This document shows, in pieces, positions 19,365 to 27,915 of a DNA stretch of 31,352 nt. The DNA comes from Pseudomonadota bacterium. GTDB taxonomy: Bacteria > Pseudomonadota > Alphaproteobacteria > Rhizobiales > Beijerinckiaceae. Every line of letters starts with the position of its first letter. Positions within the stretch are counted from its first letter, which is position 1. The position numbers were made by a program, and so were the translations under genes. Under the pieces are notes generated by a model. The model saw nothing but the letters and a program-made list of their open reading frames with translations. It was not told the origin of the DNA and made no database searches. The DNA is taken from the NCBI GenBank assembly GCA_023423995.1, contig JAFAEL010000280.1, positions 1-31,352 on the forward strand, in the 5' to 3' direction.

Positions 19365-20579
19365 TCAATTGTTCGCCTGGATGAAGTTGCGAACGAGCGG
19401 ATAGACCTGCCCTTCCCATTTCCGGCCCGAGAAGACGCCATAATGTCCGACGCCGGCCTGGAGGTGATGCCGCTTCATGTAGGGCCTCAGCCCCGTGCAG
19501 AGCTCGTGGGCCGCGACCGTCTGGCCGACGGAGCAGATGTCGTCGCGCTCCCCTTCCACGGTCATGAGTGCTGTCCGCCGGATCGCCCGCATGTCGAGCG
19601 TGCGGCCGCGATAGGGGAGCTGGTTCTGGGCGAGAAGGTTCCGCTGGAAGACGCGCTCGACCGTCTCGAGATAGAACTCGGCCGCAAGGTCCAGAACGGC
19701 GAAATACTCGTCGTAGAAGGTCTTGATCTGCAGGGCCTTCGCGGCCTCGCCCCGGACCAGATGCCAGTACAGGTCGAGATGACCCTTCATGTGCCTGTCG
19801 GCATTCATCGACATGAAGGCGAAGAGCTGGACGAAGCCCGGATAGACTCGGCGCCCAGCACCGGCATGGCGGTCAGGCACGGTCGCGATGAGGTTCCGCT
19901 CGAACCAGGTGATCGGCCGCCCCATCGCCAGCTCGTTGACCTTGGTCGGGTTGACGCTCGTGTCCACCGGGCCGGCCATCAGCGTCATTGAGGCGGGCGC
20001 GCAGGAATTCTTGGTCTCGTTCATCACGGCGGCGGCCGCGAGCGCCTGCACGGCCGGCTGGCACACGGCGACAACGTGGCTCCCTGGCCCCATCTCCTCC
20101 AGGAAGCGGACCACATGGTCGACATAGTCGTCGAACCCGAACGCGCCTTCGGACAGGGGCACGTCCCGGGCATTCGTCCAATCGGTGATGAAGACGTCGT
20201 GGTCGGCGAGAAGCGTTCGAACCGTGTGCCGCAGGAGCGTGCCGAAATGGCCGGACAGCGGCGCCACGACGAGCACCCGCGGCTGCGGTTGGTCGAGGTC
20301 CTTGCGGAAATGGGTCAGCGTGCCGAAAGGCGTGACGCAGGCGGGCTCCTCCGTGACGGGCACGTCGCGATTGCCGACCGTGACCGACCCGATCCCGTAG
20401 CCGGGCCGGCCATGGGTGAGCCCCGCTCGCGTCAGCATCTCGCCCGCGGCCGTCAGCCAGGTGGCCGGCTGGCCGTAACCGGCGTCCACCCAGGGAGACC
20501 AGGCGCGCTGCACGGCGCGGCCCCAGCTGCGCATGCCGTGGGCCACGTCCGACCCGATCTCATAGGCGTGATAAAGCAA
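19365..20579 (-). CDS. phaZ: Intracellular polyhydroxybutyrate depolymerase
   Basis: A 404-residue cytosolic depolymerase that mobilises storage polyester (PHB) granules. There is no signal peptide, as expected for the intracellular type. The nucleophile lies in VAVCQPA (C173), as in Ralstonia PhaZ1, where Cys replaces the usual serine of lipase-like enzymes. The other triad members are probably D346 (VEGERDD) and H379 (GVGHYGVF). The family's YGQPATWLTAAGEM and PLSGHFGTLLRHTVRTLL segments are also present. The family N-terminus (MLYxxYE) aligns with a TTG codon at 20579, and no in-frame ATG precedes it. GGAG lies 12 bases upstream. It is divergent from a glutathione S-transferase gene. I see no phasin or PHB synthase gene in the window. 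Confidence 0.93.
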   Translation of the reverse strand: MLYHAYEIGSDVAHGMRSWGRAVQRAWSPWVDAGYGQPATWLTAAGEMLTRAGLTHGRPGYGIGSVTVGNRDVPVTEEPACVTPFGTLTHFRKDLDQPQPRVLVVAPLSGHFGTLLRHTVRTLLADHDVFITDWTNARDVPLSEGAFGFDDYVDHVVRFLEEMGPGSHVVAVCQPAVQALAAAAVMNETKNSCAPASMTLMAGPVDTSVNPTKVNELAMGRPITWFERNLIATVPDRHAGAGRRVYPGFVQLFAFMSMNADRHMKGHLDLYWHLVRGEAAKALQIKTFYDEYFAVLDLAAEFYLETVERVFQRNLLAQNQLPYRGRTLDMRAIRRTALMTVEGERDDICSVGQTVAAHELCTGLRPYMKRHHLQAGVGHYGVFSGRKWEGQVYPLVRNFIQANN

Positions 20580-20689
20580 TTGCGGCCCGCGCTCCGGCTG
20601 AACATCCTCGGAGCAAGGCTAGACGATTGTTTGCTGCGCTGCGAGATGCTTCTGTACAGGAGCGGACGCGCGAAAGGACGCTGGGAGCC

Positions 20690-21346
20690 ATGACCGAGGC
20701 AACGCTCACCATCTCGAGCCGGAACTACTCGTCGTGGTCGCTGCGCGGATGGCTCGTCTGCCGGATGGCAGGGCTCGACTTTGCGACTGAGCTGCTTTCG
20801 GGCACCGACCCGTCGAGCCGGGCCGAACTCCTGCACCTGTCGCCTTCCTTCCTCGTGCCGCGACTGACCCATGGCCGGATCCGCGTCTGGGATACTCTGG
20901 CTATCGCGACCTACGTCAACGAGATCAGGCCGGATGCACGCCTCCTGCCCGAAGACGCGGCCGCGCGCGCCTGGTGCTGGTCGATCTCGGGCGAGATGCA
21001 TGGCGGCTTCATCAACCTGCGCTCCTCGCTGCCGATGAACCTCAAGGCGCGGCACGAGAACTTCAAGATCTGGGGTGGCGCCGCCTTCGACATCGAGCGG
21101 GTCACCACGATATGGCGGGAGTGCCTCGCTCGATATGGCGGGCCCTGGCTCTTCGGGGATCGGCCGACGCTCGCCGACGCGATGTACGCACCCGTCTGCA
21201 CGCGTTTTGCGACGTATGGCGCCGCACTACCCGAGGAATGTGCGACCTACCGCGACCATGTCATGGCGTGGCCGTTGATGCGTGAATGGACCGAGGCCGC
21301 TCTCGCCGAACCGGACGAGATCGAAGAACTCGACATGGAGTTCTGA
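20690..21346 (+). CDS. Glutathione S-transferase family protein
   Basis: A 218-residue soluble GST. The thioredoxin-like N-terminal domain opens TLTISSRNYSSWSLRGWLVC, where a serine near position 10-15 probably activates glutathione. It carries the cis-proline segment LVPRLTHG followed by the WDTLAIATYVNE strand and helix that bind the gamma-glutamyl part. The helical C-terminal domain includes PWLFGDRPTLADAMYAPVCTRF, the usual N-capping box region (PTLADAM). The ATG at 20690 has GGGAG close upstream and gives a normal length. The substrate is unknown. It is divergent from phaZ, 110 bases apart. Confidence 0.9.
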   Translation: MTEATLTISSRNYSSWSLRGWLVCRMAGLDFATELLSGTDPSSRAELLHLSPSFLVPRLTHGRIRVWDTLAIATYVNEIRPDARLLPEDAAARAWCWSISGEMHGGFINLRSSLPMNLKARHENFKIWGGAAFDIERVTTIWRECLARYGGPWLFGDRPTLADAMYAPVCTRFATYGAALPEECATYRDHVMAWPLMREWTEAALAEPDEIEELDMEF

Positions 21347-21414
21347 GCCGCGCTGGCCTGCCGCATCACAGGATCCCGGCATGATCTGATCCCGGTACGG
21401 CAGTCCAGTTCTCG

Positions 21415-21990
21415 TCACGCAAGTTCCGCCAATGCCACGGCGAATTGCCGGGCGTTCTGGGACAGGAACGCGGTCCAGATCCTGGCACCTCCGGGCCGCT
21501 CTGGGTCATCGACGCGGCACGTGCCACCCTCCCCCGGCAGGATCGCGAAGCCTGCCGGCTCTCGGGCTAGGCCCAGCCCGAGAGCCTTGAGATAGGCCTC
21601 CTTCGCGGCCCAGATCCGCGCGAATTCACGCTCCCGCTCGCCGTCGGGCAGCCTCGCCAGAAGGACTTGCTCCCGCTCGTGCAGGACCCTCCAGGGCGGT
21701 TCGCTCCCAGGCTCGACCGCCTCGATATCCACCCCGAGCGGCCCGCATCCGACCGCCACGGCCGCCACACCGTCGCGGCTGGCGGAGGAAAGAACCAGAC
21801 CGTGAGGCTCGACCAGGACCGGCGCCCTTCCGGGGGCGTGCACGATCCGGGCATCCTCCATAGCGTAGCCGACGACCCTGCTGACAAGTTGGCGAAGAAT
21901 GAGGTGTCGCGCCTCCGGGCTGACCGCCAGCGCGACGAGCACGGCCGGGATCTCGCCCGCCCATTCGTCAGGATGTCCGATCAGCCGCAT
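21415..21990 (-). CDS. 4'-phosphopantetheinyl transferase superfamily protein
   Basis: This enzyme class transfers the phosphopantetheine arm of CoA to carrier proteins. The 191-residue product has the two defining motifs, GVDIEAV (residues 86-92, Mg2+ ligands) and WAAKEAYLKALGLGL (127-141, with the catalytic Lys). The upstream substrate-binding segment usually reads FSLSHS. Here it is LVLSSASRD, which is degenerate at the His, so activity is not certain. The protein is shorter than Sfp (about 220 residues) and resembles compact alphaproteobacterial members. No polyketide or peptide synthase gene is nearby, so its carrier partner is unknown. It is convergent with the GST gene and divergent from azlC. 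Confidence 0.88.
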   Translation of the reverse strand: MRLIGHPDEWAGEIPAVLVALAVSPEARHLILRQLVSRVVGYAMEDARIVHAPGRAPVLVEPHGLVLSSASRDGVAAVAVGCGPLGVDIEAVEPGSEPPWRVLHEREQVLLARLPDGEREREFARIWAAKEAYLKALGLGLAREPAGFAILPGEGGTCRVDDPERPGGARIWTAFLSQNARQFAVALAELA

Positions 21991-22086
21991 GGTTGCGCTT
22001 AGCCGGCGCCGCGCCCCGAGGCGAGGGCCCCGAAACCTTCATCCTCGTTGACGAGCGACCCAAACGGGCGCATCCGGACCTCCTCC

Positions 22087-22809
22087 GTGCCCGCCCCCTC
22101 TCCCTCCTCACGCCCGACCCTGACCTGGAGCGGCTGCCTGCTGGGCGCGCGCCTCCTCGTGCCTGTGCTGCCGGGCCTCGTCGTCTACGCGCTTGCCTTC
22201 GGGGCCGCCTCCGCTAACCGCGGCATGAGCCTTGGCGAGGCCACCGCCATGAGCGCCTTGGTCTATGCCGGCGCGGCCCAGATGGTCTCGCTCGAGGTGT
22301 GGCAGCCCACCTGGACGGCCGCCGCCTTGCTGACGATCGCGATCGTCACCGCCGCCGTGAATGCGCGCTTCCTCCTGATGGGAGCAGCCCTTCAGCCATG
22401 GCTTCGCGGCGCCCCTCCGGTCCGGACGGCTTTCGGCCTCTTCTTCCTAGTGGATGCGAGTTGGATCCTGGCGACACGCTATCGCGATGGAGGAGGACGG
22501 GACCTGGGAGTCCTGTTCGGCGCGGGCTTCACGAGCTGGCTGATCTGGGTCGGCGGAACCATTCCCGGCTATCTCGCAGGCTCGCTCGTGGCAGAGCCGC
22601 GCCGCTATGCGCTCGACCTCGTGATGCCGATCTTCTTCGCCGCCATGGCCGTGCCCCTATGGCGAGGTCTCGCGGTCTCGGCGCTTCCCTGGGCAGTCGC
22701 GGGGGTGGTCGGCATCGTCGTCCAAGCCGTCGTGCCAGGCTATCTCTTCATCGTCGCGGGTGCGCTCGCTGGCGCCCTGGCCGGAGCTCTGCGCCGTGAT
22801 CCCGCCTGA
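22087..22809 (+). CDS. azlC: AzlC family branched-chain amino acid exporter, large subunit
   Basis: An inner-membrane protein of about 240 residues. AzlC with its small partner AzlD exports branched-chain amino acids or analogues. Family features are LPGLVVYALAFGAASANRGMS, the ALVYAGAAQMVSLEVW block, NARFLLMGAAL and VDASWILATRY, with several membrane segments and an Ala-rich C-terminus. The start is uncertain. GTG at 22087 leaves 16 residues before the first conserved segment, whereas TTG at 22048 would add 13 more. Neither has a convincing ribosome binding site. Its 3' end overlaps the azlD start by 14 bases, which indicates coupling. Confidence 0.9.
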   Translation: MPAPSPSSRPTLTWSGCLLGARLLVPVLPGLVVYALAFGAASANRGMSLGEATAMSALVYAGAAQMVSLEVWQPTWTAAALLTIAIVTAAVNARFLLMGAALQPWLRGAPPVRTAFGLFFLVDASWILATRYRDGGGRDLGVLFGAGFTSWLIWVGGTIPGYLAGSLVAEPRRYALDLVMPIFFAAMAVPLWRGLAVSALPWAVAGVVGIVVQAVVPGYLFIVAGALAGALAGALRRDPA

Positions 22810-23116
22810 CCTCGCGGCATACGGATCCGCGCTTGCGATCCTCGGCATGGCGATCGCCACCTATCTCTGCCGCATCTCCGGCGTGGTCCTGATGAGCCGG
22901 GTGCGGCTGACGCCGGCGGTGCAGCGCGCCCTCACCGCGCTTCCCGGCTCGATCGTCGCCGCGACTGTCCTCCCGATCGCGGCGCGCTCCGGCTACGATG
23001 CCGTTGCCGGCATCCTGGCGGGGGTCATCATGATGGCACTGACCCGGAACGAGGTGGTCGCCCTGTTCAGCGGCCTCGGGATCGTGGCCGCGATCAGGTT
23101 CATGGCTCCGATCTGA
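22796..23116 (+). CDS. azlD: AzlD family small subunit of amino acid exporter
   Basis: A 106-residue hydrophobic protein that pairs with AzlC. The conserved features are YGSALAILGMAIATYLCRISG near the N-terminus, LTPAVQRALTALPGSIVAATVLP in the middle and LAGVIMMALTRNEVVALFSG near the C-terminus, with about four membrane segments. The GTG at 22796 has GGAG 11 bases upstream and lies within the end of azlC, so translation is coupled. A longer open frame to 22760 adds nothing recognisable. The last 17 bases overlap the 3' end of the convergent phosphatase gene. Confidence 0.9.
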   Translation: MIPPDLAAYGSALAILGMAIATYLCRISGVVLMSRVRLTPAVQRALTALPGSIVAATVLPIAARSGYDAVAGILAGVIMMALTRNEVVALFSGLGIVAAIRFMAPI

Positions 23117-23582
23117 GGCGCATCCGGATTCGGAAGGACAGGCCGTCGCGCGTGTCGCGATAGGCATCCATGATTTGGTCGCGCGAGCCCTGGACGATCG
23201 TCGGGTCGGCGGTCGGCCAGTACTCCACATCGCAGGCGAGCGTCCGCGTCAGTTCGAGCGCCGCATGGTGGGCCTCGGGCGAGAGCGAGATGACGAGGTC
23301 GAAATTGAGCCCCTCCCACTCCTCGAGCTCGGCCAGCGTGCGCGGCTTGTGCCTGGAGCCGTCTATGCCGACCTCGTCAAGGGCCGCGACCGCGAATGCA
23401 TCGCGCTCTCCCGCCCGGATGCCTGCCGACTGAACGTAGATCGACTTGCCGAAATAGTGACGCGCCAACGCCTCCGCCATCGGGGAGCGGACGGAGTTGT
23501 GCGCGCAGACGAAAAGGACGGACTGAACCTTGCGACGGGGTACGTCGCCTGGGAAAGGCGGCGGATGATCGGCCAATCTCAA
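23100..23582 (-). CDS. Low-molecular-weight protein-tyrosine-phosphatase-like protein
   Basis: A 160-residue member of the low-molecular-weight phosphatase / arsenate reductase fold. The phosphate-binding loop is C26-AHNSV-R32 followed by SPMAEAL, and the general-acid Asp is probably D126 (TADPT). In rhizobia this gene typically follows the UPF0262 gene, as here, where the start overlaps the UPF0262 stop by four bases. The N-terminal extension of about 20 residues is unusual for free-standing LMW phosphatases. The substrate is unknown. It could be a tyrosine phosphatase or an arsenate reductase-like protein, and no ars genes are nearby. The 3' end overlaps azlD by 17 bases. Confidence 0.88.
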   Translation of the reverse strand: MRLADHPPPFPGDVPRRKVQSVLFVCAHNSVRSPMAEALARHYFGKSIYVQSAGIRAGERDAFAVAALDEVGIDGSRHKPRTLAELEEWEGLNFDLVISLSPEAHHAALELTRTLACDVEYWPTADPTIVQGSRDQIMDAYRDTRDGLSFRIRMRLRSEP

Positions 23583-24070
23583 CCCTTCCAGTGAAGGGCG
23601 TAGATCAGCGTGAAGAGGCGGCGCGCCGTGTCGAAGTCGATCTCCACCTTGCCGTCGAGGCGCTGCACGAGGAGTTCCGAGGCCTCGTTGTGGAGCCCTC
23701 GCCGGCCCATATCGATCGCCTCGATCTGGGCGGGAGAGGCGGACCGGATCGCCTTGTAGTAGCTGTCGCAGATGAACTCGTAATCCTTGATCACCCGCTT
23801 GAGCGGCGTGAGCGACAGGTAATGGGTGAGGCAGCCAGAGCCATCGGCCGCCTTCACCTCGAAGGCGAGCTTCTTTTCCACGATCGCGAGGTGAAGCGTA
23901 TACGGGCCGTTGTCGTGATCCGGCACGCCGAAGGTGTTCTCCTCGACGATGTCGTAGATCGCGATGGCGCGTTCGTGCTCCTGGTCCGGATTGCCCCGGC
24001 CGATGGAGGACTCGTCGAGCGTCACGGCGATAAGGCGGTTCTTCCGCTCCTGCTTCGCCGCCTCGCTCAT
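23579..24070 (-). CDS. UPF0262 family protein
   Basis: A 163-residue conserved protein of unknown function found mainly in alphaproteobacteria. Recognisable family parts are [20 protein letters not shown] near the N-terminus, [17 protein letters not shown], and the C-terminal [20 protein letters not shown]. It is soluble, with no membrane segment. The ATG at 24070 starts four bases after the hisD stop, and its own stop overlaps the phosphatase start by four bases, so it lies in a strictly coupled operon. Its constant place between hisD and the phosphatase is family knowledge and says nothing certain about its job. Confidence 0.92.
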   Translation of the reverse strand: MSEAAKQERKNRLIAVTLDESSIGRGNPDQEHERAIAIYDIVEENTFGVPDHDNGPYTLHLAIVEKKLAFEVKAADGSGCLTHYLSLTPLKRVIKDYEFICDSYYKAIRSASPAQIEAIDMGRRGLHNEASELLVQRLDGKVEIDFDTARRLFTLIYALHWKG

Positions 24071-24074
24071 CGTC

Positions 24075-25367
24075 TTATTGCCCCAGCCGAATGGCGATCG
24101 AGCGCGCATGGGCCTCAAGGCCCTCCGCGCGGGCGAGCGCTATGGCGGCCGGCCCGAGATGCGCGAGCGAGCGAGGATCGCAGCGCAGGAACGAGGTGCG
24201 CTTCATGAAATCGATCACGCCCAGCCCCGAGGAGAAGCGGGCTGAACGAGCAGTCGGCAGGACGTGGTTCGGACCGGCGACATAGTCTCCCATGGCCTCG
24301 GGCGTGTGCGAGCCGAGGAAGATCGAGCCCGCATTGCGAACCCGGGCGGCGAGCGCATCCGCTTGCTCGGCCTCGATCTCGAGGTGCTCCGGCGCAATCC
24401 TGTCGACCAGCGGCAGGGCGCTCTCGAGGTCCGGAACCAGGATGATCGCGCCGAAATCCCGCCAGCTCGCGCCCGCGATCGCGACCCGCGGAAGCGCGGC
24501 GAGCTGGCGCTCGACGGCTCGCTCGACCTCGTCGGCGAGTTCGGCCGAATCCGTGATCAGGATAGATTGGGCCGCGGCGTCGTGCTCGGCCTGAGCCAGC
24601 AGGTCGGCGGCGAGCCATTCCGGGTTCGCGTGCCGATCCGCCAGGATGAGCACCTCCGACGGACCGGCGATCATGTCGATCCCGACCTGACCGAAGACGC
24701 GCCGCTTTGCGGCGGCCACGTAGGCGTTCCCCGGGCCGACGATCTTGGCAACCGGGGCGATCGTCTGCGTCCCGTAGGCCAGCGCCGCGACGGCCTGGGC
24801 GCCGCCTATCCGGTACACCTCGTCCACGCCGGCGATCCGCGCCGCGGTCAGCACGAGCGGATTGACGACCCCATCCGGCGTCGGCACGACCATGACGACG
24901 CGCTCGACCCCCGCCACCTTGGCCGGGATCGCGTTCATCAGGACGGAGGACGGATAGCTGGCGGTTCCGCCGGGAACGTAGAGGCCTGCGGCCTCGACCG
25001 CCGTCCAGCGCCAGCCGAGGCGCACGCCCGCATCGTCCGTGGAACTGTGATCGGGCGGGATCTGCCTCGCATGGTAGGTCTCGATGCGGCTCGCCGCGAG
25101 ACGCAGGGCATCAAGGGCTTCCCCGTCCGACGCCGCAAGCGCGCGGTCGAGTTCGGCCTCGGAGACGCGCAGCATCTCCCGGGTAACCTCGTGCCGGTCG
25201 AAACGGCGGGTCAGCTCGACGAGCGCATCGTCGCCGCGGCTGACGACGTCCGCGATAATGGCCGCGACTGCCTTGTCGACGTCCTCCGCAACCTCGCGCT
25301 TCGCACCAAGGAGGGCCGCGAAGGCCTGCGCGAAATCGGGCTGCGCAGCGTCAAGCCGCTGCGCCAT
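24075..25367 (-). CDS. hisD: Histidinol dehydrogenase
   Basis: This enzyme carries out the last two oxidations of histidine biosynthesis, from L-histidinol to L-histidine, using NAD+ and Zn2+. The 430-residue protein has the family signatures [39 protein letters not shown] and APEHLEIE, followed by [19 protein letters not shown] and the [10 protein letters not shown] segment. The ATG at 25367 has GGAGAG upstream and overlaps the TGA of the DUF2948 gene by one base (TGATG). An open frame runs to 25448 but overlaps that gene. The remaining his genes are not in the window. Confidence 0.96.
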   Translation of the reverse strand: MAQRLDAAQPDFAQAFAALLGAKREVAEDVDKAVAAIIADVVSRGDDALVELTRRFDRHEVTREMLRVSEAELDRALAASDGEALDALRLAASRIETYHARQIPPDHSSTDDAGVRLGWRWTAVEAAGLYVPGGTASYPSSVLMNAIPAKVAGVERVVMVVPTPDGVVNPLVLTAARIAGVDEVYRIGGAQAVAALAYGTQTIAPVAKIVGPGNAYVAAAKRRVFGQVGIDMIAGPSEVLILADRHANPEWLAADLLAQAEHDAAAQSILITDSAELADEVERAVERQLAALPRVAIAGASWRDFGAIILVPDLESALPLVDRIAPEHLEIEAEQADALAARVRNAGSIFLGSHTPEAMGDYVAGPNHVLPTARSARFSSGLGVIDFMKRTSFLRCDPRSLAHLGPAAIALARAEGLEAHARSIAIRLGQ

Positions 25368-25798
25368 CAGGCGCTCTCCACGTCGTGGACGGGTCGCTTC
25401 TCCGCTGCCCAAACCGGGCCAAGATCCTTCATCAACGCCTCGATGCATTCCAGCTCAAGGCGGATGCAGGCCCCGCCCGCGAAATGCAAGATGGCGGCCC
25501 CGGAGGGCGGATCGGCGGGCTCGAAGGTGATCGCGAGGAGGTTCAGCACCTCGTCCGGCCGGCCGCGGTCGATACCGCGTACCTTGACGGCAAGAACACG
25601 GTCGAAATGGCAGCCCGTCAGGCGTCGTCGGGGCTCCCTGTCGGCGGCCTCCCAGTCGAACCGGCGCCCGACAAGCGCGAAACGCCGCTTCTCGGGCAGA
25701 AAGGTCAGGTCACCGACGCGGATCACGGCGTCTTGGAGGTGGGTGGAAACGATCGCGAGATCGTCCGAGTCGAAGGCGGCGAGCTTCAAAGGCTCCAT
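25367..25798 (-). CDS. DUF2948 family protein
   Basis: A 143-residue protein of unknown function, typically encoded directly before hisD in Hyphomicrobiales. It begins MEPLKLAAFDSDDLAIVSTHLQ, then has AVIRVGDLTFLPEKRRFALVGRRFDWE in the middle, and near the end LHFAGGACIRLELECIEALMKDLGPVW. It is soluble, mixed alpha/beta. The ATG at 25798 fits the family start. A GTG three codons upstream is an alternative. It is the first gene of a four-gene coupled unit (this gene, hisD, UPF0262, phosphatase). The promoter should lie in 25799-25961, shared with the divergent enoyl-CoA hydratase gene. Confidence 0.88.
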   Translation of the reverse strand: MEPLKLAAFDSDDLAIVSTHLQDAVIRVGDLTFLPEKRRFALVGRRFDWEAADREPRRRLTGCHFDRVLAVKVRGIDRGRPDEVLNLLAITFEPADPPSGAAILHFAGGACIRLELECIEALMKDLGPVWAAEKRPVHDVESA

Positions 25799-25961
25799 GA
25801 GGACCACCGTGTTGGTTCTTTGAAGGCCAGATAGCTACGCGCTCGTCACCCCGCAACGGGCCAGCGCTGCTGTTACCCAGGCGCCTGATCCGCTACCACG
25901 CGCGGAGCCGTGCACGGACGGGCCGGCCCTTGCGGCCCCCGACGAGAGAGACGAGAGGCCG

Positions 25962-26747
25962 ATGAGCAGCGAAGAAACCACCATCCTGAGGGAGGACCGC
26001 GACGGACCCGTCCTGATCCTCACGATGAACTATCCACAGCGGCGGAACGCGCTCTCGCTGCCGCTCCGTGCCGCGCTCATCGACGCGCTCACGGCCGCAA
26101 TGGCCGATACGGCGGTCCGGGCTGTCGTGCTGTGCGGCGCAGAGGGCAACTTCTCCTCCGGGGGCGACCTTTCGAGCATGGAGGGCGTGACTGGCGTGAA
26201 CGGTCGGGAGCGCCTGGCGAACGTCCATCGCCTGATCCGGCTGCTCGTGACGGGCGAGAAGCCGGTCATCGCAGCGGTCGAGGGCTATGCGTTCGGGGCC
26301 GGCCTGTCGCTCGCAGCCGCCTGCGACATCGTCGTGGCGTCACGGGCGGCGAAATTCGGCTGCTCCTTCAACAAGATCGGCCTCATGCCCGACCTCGGCG
26401 CGGTCTGGACGCTCCCCCTGCGGATGGGTCTTGGCCGGGCGAAGCACATCATGCTCCGCGGCCAGACATTCGGGGCCGAGGAGGCAGAGCGCTGGGGGAT
26501 CGCGGAAGTCCTTGCCGATCCGGGCGAGGCGGTCGCCGAGGCGGTCGCGATCGCCCACGAACTGGCGGCCGTGTCTCCCCTGTCGAACGGCTACACCAAG
26601 GCGCTGCTCTCCCGGATGCCGCGCGACCTCGAGGAGATGCTCCGCGCGGAGGCCGACGCACAGGCGGTGCTCTTCACCTCCGAGGACTTCGACGAGGGAA
26701 GGCGGGCCTTCCTGGAGAAGCGCAAGCCGGCATTCGCCGGTCGCTGA
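25962..26747 (+). CDS. Enoyl-CoA hydratase/isomerase family protein
   Basis: A 261-residue crotonase-fold enzyme acting on acyl-CoA thioesters. The two oxyanion-hole segments are NFSSGGDLSS (residues 63-72) and YAFGAGLSLAAACDIVVAS (109-127). The segment FNKIGLMPDLGAVWTLPLRMG, with D144 where hydratases often carry a catalytic Glu, resembles PaaG-type isomerases more than classical FadB-type hydratases. The reaction could therefore be a double-bond isomerisation or ring isomerisation, not hydration. There are no phenylacetate genes beside it. The ATG has GAGAGG upstream. aroQ starts 79 bases downstream on the same strand. Confidence 0.92.
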   Translation: MSSEETTILREDRDGPVLILTMNYPQRRNALSLPLRAALIDALTAAMADTAVRAVVLCGAEGNFSSGGDLSSMEGVTGVNGRERLANVHRLIRLLVTGEKPVIAAVEGYAFGAGLSLAAACDIVVASRAAKFGCSFNKIGLMPDLGAVWTLPLRMGLGRAKHIMLRGQTFGAEEAERWGIAEVLADPGEAVAEAVAIAHELAAVSPLSNGYTKALLSRMPRDLEEMLRAEADAQAVLFTSEDFDEGRRAFLEKRKPAFAGR

Positions 26748-26826
26748 GCGCGAGGCCGGTGGCGCGAGGGGGCGGGAACCGCTATCGGCACGGCGAGAAT
26801 TGCCTAGCCTCGCCCGGATCCCGCTC

Positions 26827-27258
26827 ATGCGCCGCGTCTACGTCCTCAACGGCCCGAACCTGAACCTGCTCGGGACGCGCGAGCCGGGGATCTACGGCAC
26901 GCTGAGCCTTGCCGACATCGAGGAGCGGCTGAAGGCGCGCGCGGGCGGGCGGGCCGAGATCGTCTTCCGGCAATCGAACCACGAGGGCGAGCTCGTCACC
27001 TGGATCCAGGAGGCCGGTTCGGAAGGCGCGGGCGTGATTCTCAACGCCGGCGCCTACACGCACACGTCGGTCGCGTTGCGCGACGCGATTTCCGGCGCCA
27101 AGGCGGAGACGATCGAGATCCACCTCTCGAACACCCACGCGCGCGAGCCGTTCCGGCACAAATCCTTCATCACGGCCGTTTGCCGGGGAGTCATCGCGGG
27201 GTTCGGGCCTCTCTCCTACGAGTTGGCCCTCGAAGCGCATCTCACCCCGCGGGATTGA
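26827..27258 (+). CDS. aroQ: 3-dehydroquinate dehydratase, type II
   Basis: A shikimate-pathway enzyme that converts 3-dehydroquinate to 3-dehydroshikimate as a dodecamer. It has 143 residues, the usual type II length. The signature GPNLNLLGTREPGIYG contains the active-site R18 and Y23 on the flexible lid. Further motifs are NHEGELVTWIQEA, NAGAYTHTSVALRDAI (N73 binds substrate) and EIHLSNTHAREPFRHKS (catalytic His near 104). The open frame extends far upstream inside the hydratase gene, but the family N-terminus fixes the ATG at 26827. In many proteobacteria aroQ precedes accBC. Here no acc genes follow. Confidence 0.96.
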   Translation: MRRVYVLNGPNLNLLGTREPGIYGTLSLADIEERLKARAGGRAEIVFRQSNHEGELVTWIQEAGSEGAGVILNAGAYTHTSVALRDAISGAKAETIEIHLSNTHAREPFRHKSFITAVCRGVIAGFGPLSYELALEAHLTPRD

Positions 27259-27275
27259 TCCCCCGGCCGCGCGGC

Positions 27276-27572
27276 TCACGCGTAGCGGCGCGTCAGGATG
27301 GCGGAACCCATTCCAGTCCCCCGCGCCGCGTGCTGCTCACCGCCCGTGATGAGCCGCGTCGTGTGGTCGAGGGCCGAGGTGAGCGCGCCAAGGGTCGCCT
27401 CCGGGACGCCCTCCCGCCCGAGCTCGTGCCGCACCCGCGCGATTTCCTCGCGCAGCGAGCCGATCCGGTCTAGAAGCTCCCCCGTATCCACCTGGTCGAG
27501 CCGGCGGGCCGTGCGGACGGCCAGCCTTGCCGTCACCGTCTCTCCGCCCCGGGCCTGAAGCAAACCGAACAT
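27276..27572 (-). CDS. Small coiled-coil protein, hypothetical
   Basis: A 98-residue protein. It begins MFGLLQARGGETVTARLAV and has a predicted helical, heptad-like middle (LLDRIGSLREEIARVRHELG), followed by a second helix (TLGALTSALDHTTRLITGG) and a basic tail. The start at 27572 is preferred because GGAGGAG lies just upstream. An ATG at 27599 would add nine residues but has no ribosome binding site. The frame stays open to 27956, but that part has no coding character. I do not recognise a family. It is convergent with aroQ, 17 bases apart. Confidence 0.6.
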   Translation of the reverse strand: MFGLLQARGGETVTARLAVRTARRLDQVDTGELLDRIGSLREEIARVRHELGREGVPEATLGALTSALDHTTRLITGGEQHAARGTGMGSAILTRRYA

Positions 27573-27915
27573 CAGCTCCTCCGTCGTTCTCCTCGCCATA
27601 TGTTCATGTTTTGTTCCGCGTGGAAAGTGGGGACAGCGGGGAAGATGGCGTTGCGTGCCGCTATGGTTACTGCCGGTACCCGCCGGACGGCCGCCGTTCA
27701 CGATGGGGTAAGCACAGGCCCCCTGGCTCCGAGGCGCTCCAGACATGGGAGCGGGGCGGCCTCCAGGAGGTTCCCGGCCGAACAGTGCAGCGCAATAAAG
27801 CCGGGCGCTCTCCTTTGCGTGGCAAGCTGTCCCGAGACGATCGACAGACCAGGCTCCGGAACAAGGTAATCGCCACCGCAGTTGAAGCCCCCGAACTATT
27901 CCGGGAGTTTTTGAC
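27573..27915. other. 343-bp intergenic region between divergent small genes
   Basis: There is no gene I can support here. The minus-strand frame that runs through it lacks a ribosome binding site and has an atypical, Cys- and Ser-rich composition. Of note are the EcfG-like promoter candidate at 27858-27883 and lower-GC stretches around 27600 and 27885-27910. I see no tRNA, no long repeat and no clear riboswitch. Confidence 0.5.
27858..27883 (+). promoter_or_regulatory. EcfG-like promoter candidate before the small secreted protein
   Basis: GGAAC (27858-27862), 17 bases, AGTT (27880-27883), 32 bases before the ATG at 27916. This matches the GGAAC...TT general-stress sigma pattern of alphaproteobacteria, apart from the first base of the -10 box. 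Such short motifs occur by chance in GC-rich DNA, so this is only a candidate. Confidence 0.35.

Noticed and set aside
21353..21408. Imperfect inverted repeat between the GST and phosphopantetheinyl transferase genes
   Set aside because: The arms CTGG-c-CTGCCG and CGGCAG-t-CCAG have a mismatch and a loop of over 30 bases, with no T-run, so it is too weak to call a terminator.
22299..22799. Second open frame within azlC
   Set aside because: An out-of-frame shadow of the AzlC coding sequence without membrane segments or family motifs.
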